Shown here one piece after another: positions 14,315-15,334 of a stretch of DNA of 15,334 bases. The stretch is taken from positions 1-15,334 of the forward strand of contig JAJYRV010000019.1 of assembly GCA_021793935.1 (NCBI GenBank). Direction: 5' to 3'. Origin of the DNA: Actinomycetes bacterium. Its GTDB lineage: Bacteria; Actinomycetota; Actinomycetes; Actinomycetales; Beutenbergiaceae. The notes below the pieces were generated by a model. That model did no database searches and had not been told where the DNA came from. It was given only the letters and a program-made list of their open reading frames with translations. Both the position numbers and the translations under genes were made by a program. Every line of letters starts with the position of its first letter. The stretch's first letter is position 1.

Positions 14315-14995
14315 CTACTCCAGCAGGGAGGGCTGCACGGGTTCGGGCCCGACCGGCAGTCTCCACGAGCGCCGGTGCAGATCGGTCGCTCCGAGGCGCC
14401 GGATCGCGGCGGTGTGGACGGCGGCGGCGTACCCCTTATTCGATTCCCACCCGAACTCGGGGAACCGCTCGTGGTGTTCTTCCATGAGCCCATCGCGTTC
14501 GGTCTTCGCCAGGATGGAGGCCGCCGCGATCGCAGCGACCCGCAGGTCCCCCTTCACCTGCGTGCGCACCTGTGGAGTGAGGCAGGGCAGCGGAAACGGG
14601 ACGGGCGCGCTCATCCAATCGTGCACGCCGTCGAGCACGAGCACGTCGGGCGCGCACCCCTCGGCGCTCACGTGCGCGAGCGCGCGGTGGCCCGCGAGGC
14701 AGAGTGCGCCAACGATTCCGTACCGGTCGATCTCTTGCGGGCTCGCGTGCCCCACCGCGCCGGCCCGGGCCCACTTGCGGATCGATGGAACGAGCCGGCC
14801 CCGTTTCTCCGGCGCCACGAGTTTGGAGTCGCGGAGCCCCGCGGGCATCCGCCCGCAGGACGGGTCGATGACGACGACGCCCACGCTCACCGGACCCGCG
14901 AGCGCTCCGCGGCCCACCTCATCCATGCCAGCCACGAGCGTGTGGCCCTCGGCGAACAGTTGCCGTTCCAGAGTTCGGGTGGGTGCGGGAGTCAT
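14315..14995 (-). CDS. rnhB: Ribonuclease HII
   Basis: RNase HII (226 residues) cuts RNA in RNA:DNA hybrids and removes single ribonucleotides misincorporated in DNA. Catalytic acids are in place: D25 and E26 in MDEVGRGALAGPV, D122 in LVLDGVHDW, and D150 in KGDLRVAAIAAASILAKTER. The DSK motif (56-58) and FGWESNKGY (181-189), which positions the substrate, are also present. About 28 residues separate D122 and D150, longer than in E. coli, because of a Pro-rich loop (SAPVPFPLPCLTPQV). The ATG at 14995 gives MTPAPTRTLERQLF; the frame extends upstream but overlaps lepB. The ribosome binding site is weak (GGGCGGTG), and the lepB stop is only 11 nt away, which suggests coupled translation. Confidence 0.93.
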   Translation of the reverse strand: MTPAPTRTLERQLFAEGHTLVAGMDEVGRGALAGPVSVGVVVIDPSCGRMPAGLRDSKLVAPEKRGRLVPSIRKWARAGAVGHASPQEIDRYGIVGALCLAGHRALAHVSAEGCAPDVLVLDGVHDWMSAPVPFPLPCLTPQVRTQVKGDLRVAAIAAASILAKTERDGLMEEHHERFPEFGWESNKGYAAAVHTAAIRRLGATDLHRRSWRLPVGPEPVQPSLLE

Positions 14996-15000
14996 CACCG

Positions 15001-15018
15001 CCCAGCTTAGCTGCTGGG
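15001..15018 (-). repeat. Short inverted repeat at the lepB/rnhB junction
   Basis: CCCAGC and GCTGGG flank a 6-nt centre, forming a 6-bp hairpin that includes the lepB TAA (15009-15007) and ends 6 nt before the rnhB ATG. It could influence coupling between the two genes, but so short a stem may be chance. Confidence 0.3.
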
Positions 15019-15334
15019 AACGTCTGCGAACGTCTCCTGCGGGTTGGAGAGGAACGTCGCATGGTTGAACGGCCAGATGATCACCCACGCGGACCCCACG
15101 ACGTTACGCTCGGGCACGAATCCCCCGCCGACGGCGCCTTCGGAGTAGCGCGAATCGTGGGAGCGGGGCCGGTTGTCCCCGAGCAGCCAGAGGTGCGCGG
15201 GCGGGACGGTGACGGAGAATTCCTTCTCGCTCGGTTCCGCCCCCGGGTAGATGTAGGGCTCGTCGATGGGGGTGCCGTTGACGAGGATCCGCCCCTCCTC
15301 GTCGCAGCACTCCACCGTATCCGGGATACGGTGG
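15007..15334 (-). CDS. lepB: Signal peptidase I (C-terminal part, cut by window end)
   Basis: These are the last 108 codons of a type I signal peptidase, the membrane-bound Ser/Lys protease that removes signal peptides from exported proteins. The family box LGDNRPRSHDSRY (GDN-x3-S-x-DSR, box E) is present. So is the stretch DTVECCDEEGRILVNGTPID followed by EPYIYPG, typical of actinobacterial LepB. The catalytic Ser and Lys boxes and the membrane anchor lie outside the window. The first four residues, HRIP, do not match the expected RVIGLPG before DTV; the break coincides with the centre of a perfect palindrome at the window end and is probably an assembly artefact. The gene precedes rnhB, as in other actinobacteria, where rplS would lie further upstream. 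Confidence 0.93.
   Translation of the reverse strand, partial: HRIPDTVECCDEEGRILVNGTPIDEPYIYPGAEPSEKEFSVTVPPAHLWLLGDNRPRSHDSRYSEGAVGGGFVPERNVVGSAWVIIWPFNHATFLSNPQETFADVPSS
15312..15334. repeat. Perfect palindrome at the window's last base
   Basis: CCACCGTATCC (15312-15322) is the exact reverse complement of GGATACGGTGG (15324-15334), with a single G between. Every base of the last 11 is explained by folding back the preceding lepB sequence. A repeat that ends exactly at the sequence terminus suggests a fold-back artefact at a contig end rather than a biological element. Confidence 0.75.

Overview
The window is a gene-dense, GC-rich stretch of an Actinomycetota chromosome. Evidence for this is the GC-biased codon use, the GTG starts and above all the gene order. 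Reading leftward on the minus strand, lepB, rnhB, DUF2469, yraN, comM, dprA and rpsB form a block that is widely conserved in actinobacteria. I cannot name a genus. Both ends cut genes: rpsB on the left and lepB on the right.

Layout: rpsB (minus, partial, with a structured leader) is divergent from xerC (plus). xerC converges on a tight minus-strand operon, yraN-comM-dprA-M23 peptidase-like gene, whose members overlap by 4 to 19 nt. A block of about 7.9 kb then separates yraN from DUF2469. It holds a GNAT acetyltransferase, a DUF2236/MpaB-type oxygenase and a short MetE-like zinc methyltransferase on the plus strand. An AGCS amino-acid:cation symporter and the NHEJ ligase LigD follow on the minus strand, with Ku divergent from ligD. 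The conserved block then resumes with DUF2469, a plus-strand NUDIX gene, rnhB and lepB.

Functionally the window combines translation (S2), protein export (signal peptidase I), RNA:DNA hybrid processing (RNase HII), chromosome dimer resolution (XerC), processing of incoming DNA (DprA, ComM, YraN) and a complete two-component NHEJ system (LigD with POL-PE-LIG domains, plus Ku). The metabolic genes in the middle have no evident link to one another.

Points worth a second look: a 13-bp hairpin abutting the rpsB ribosome binding site; a set of plus-strand genes that lack Shine-Dalgarno sequences but carry a TANNNT motif 6 to 8 nt before the start codon (leaderless pattern); an 18-bp hairpin between the MetE-like and symporter genes; an apparent two-gene inversion of xerC and the M23 gene; and a perfect 11-bp-arm palindrome ending exactly at the last base, where lepB homology breaks off, which looks like an assembly fold-back. 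I found no CRISPR array, tRNA, rRNA, insertion sequence or clear new multi-gene system.
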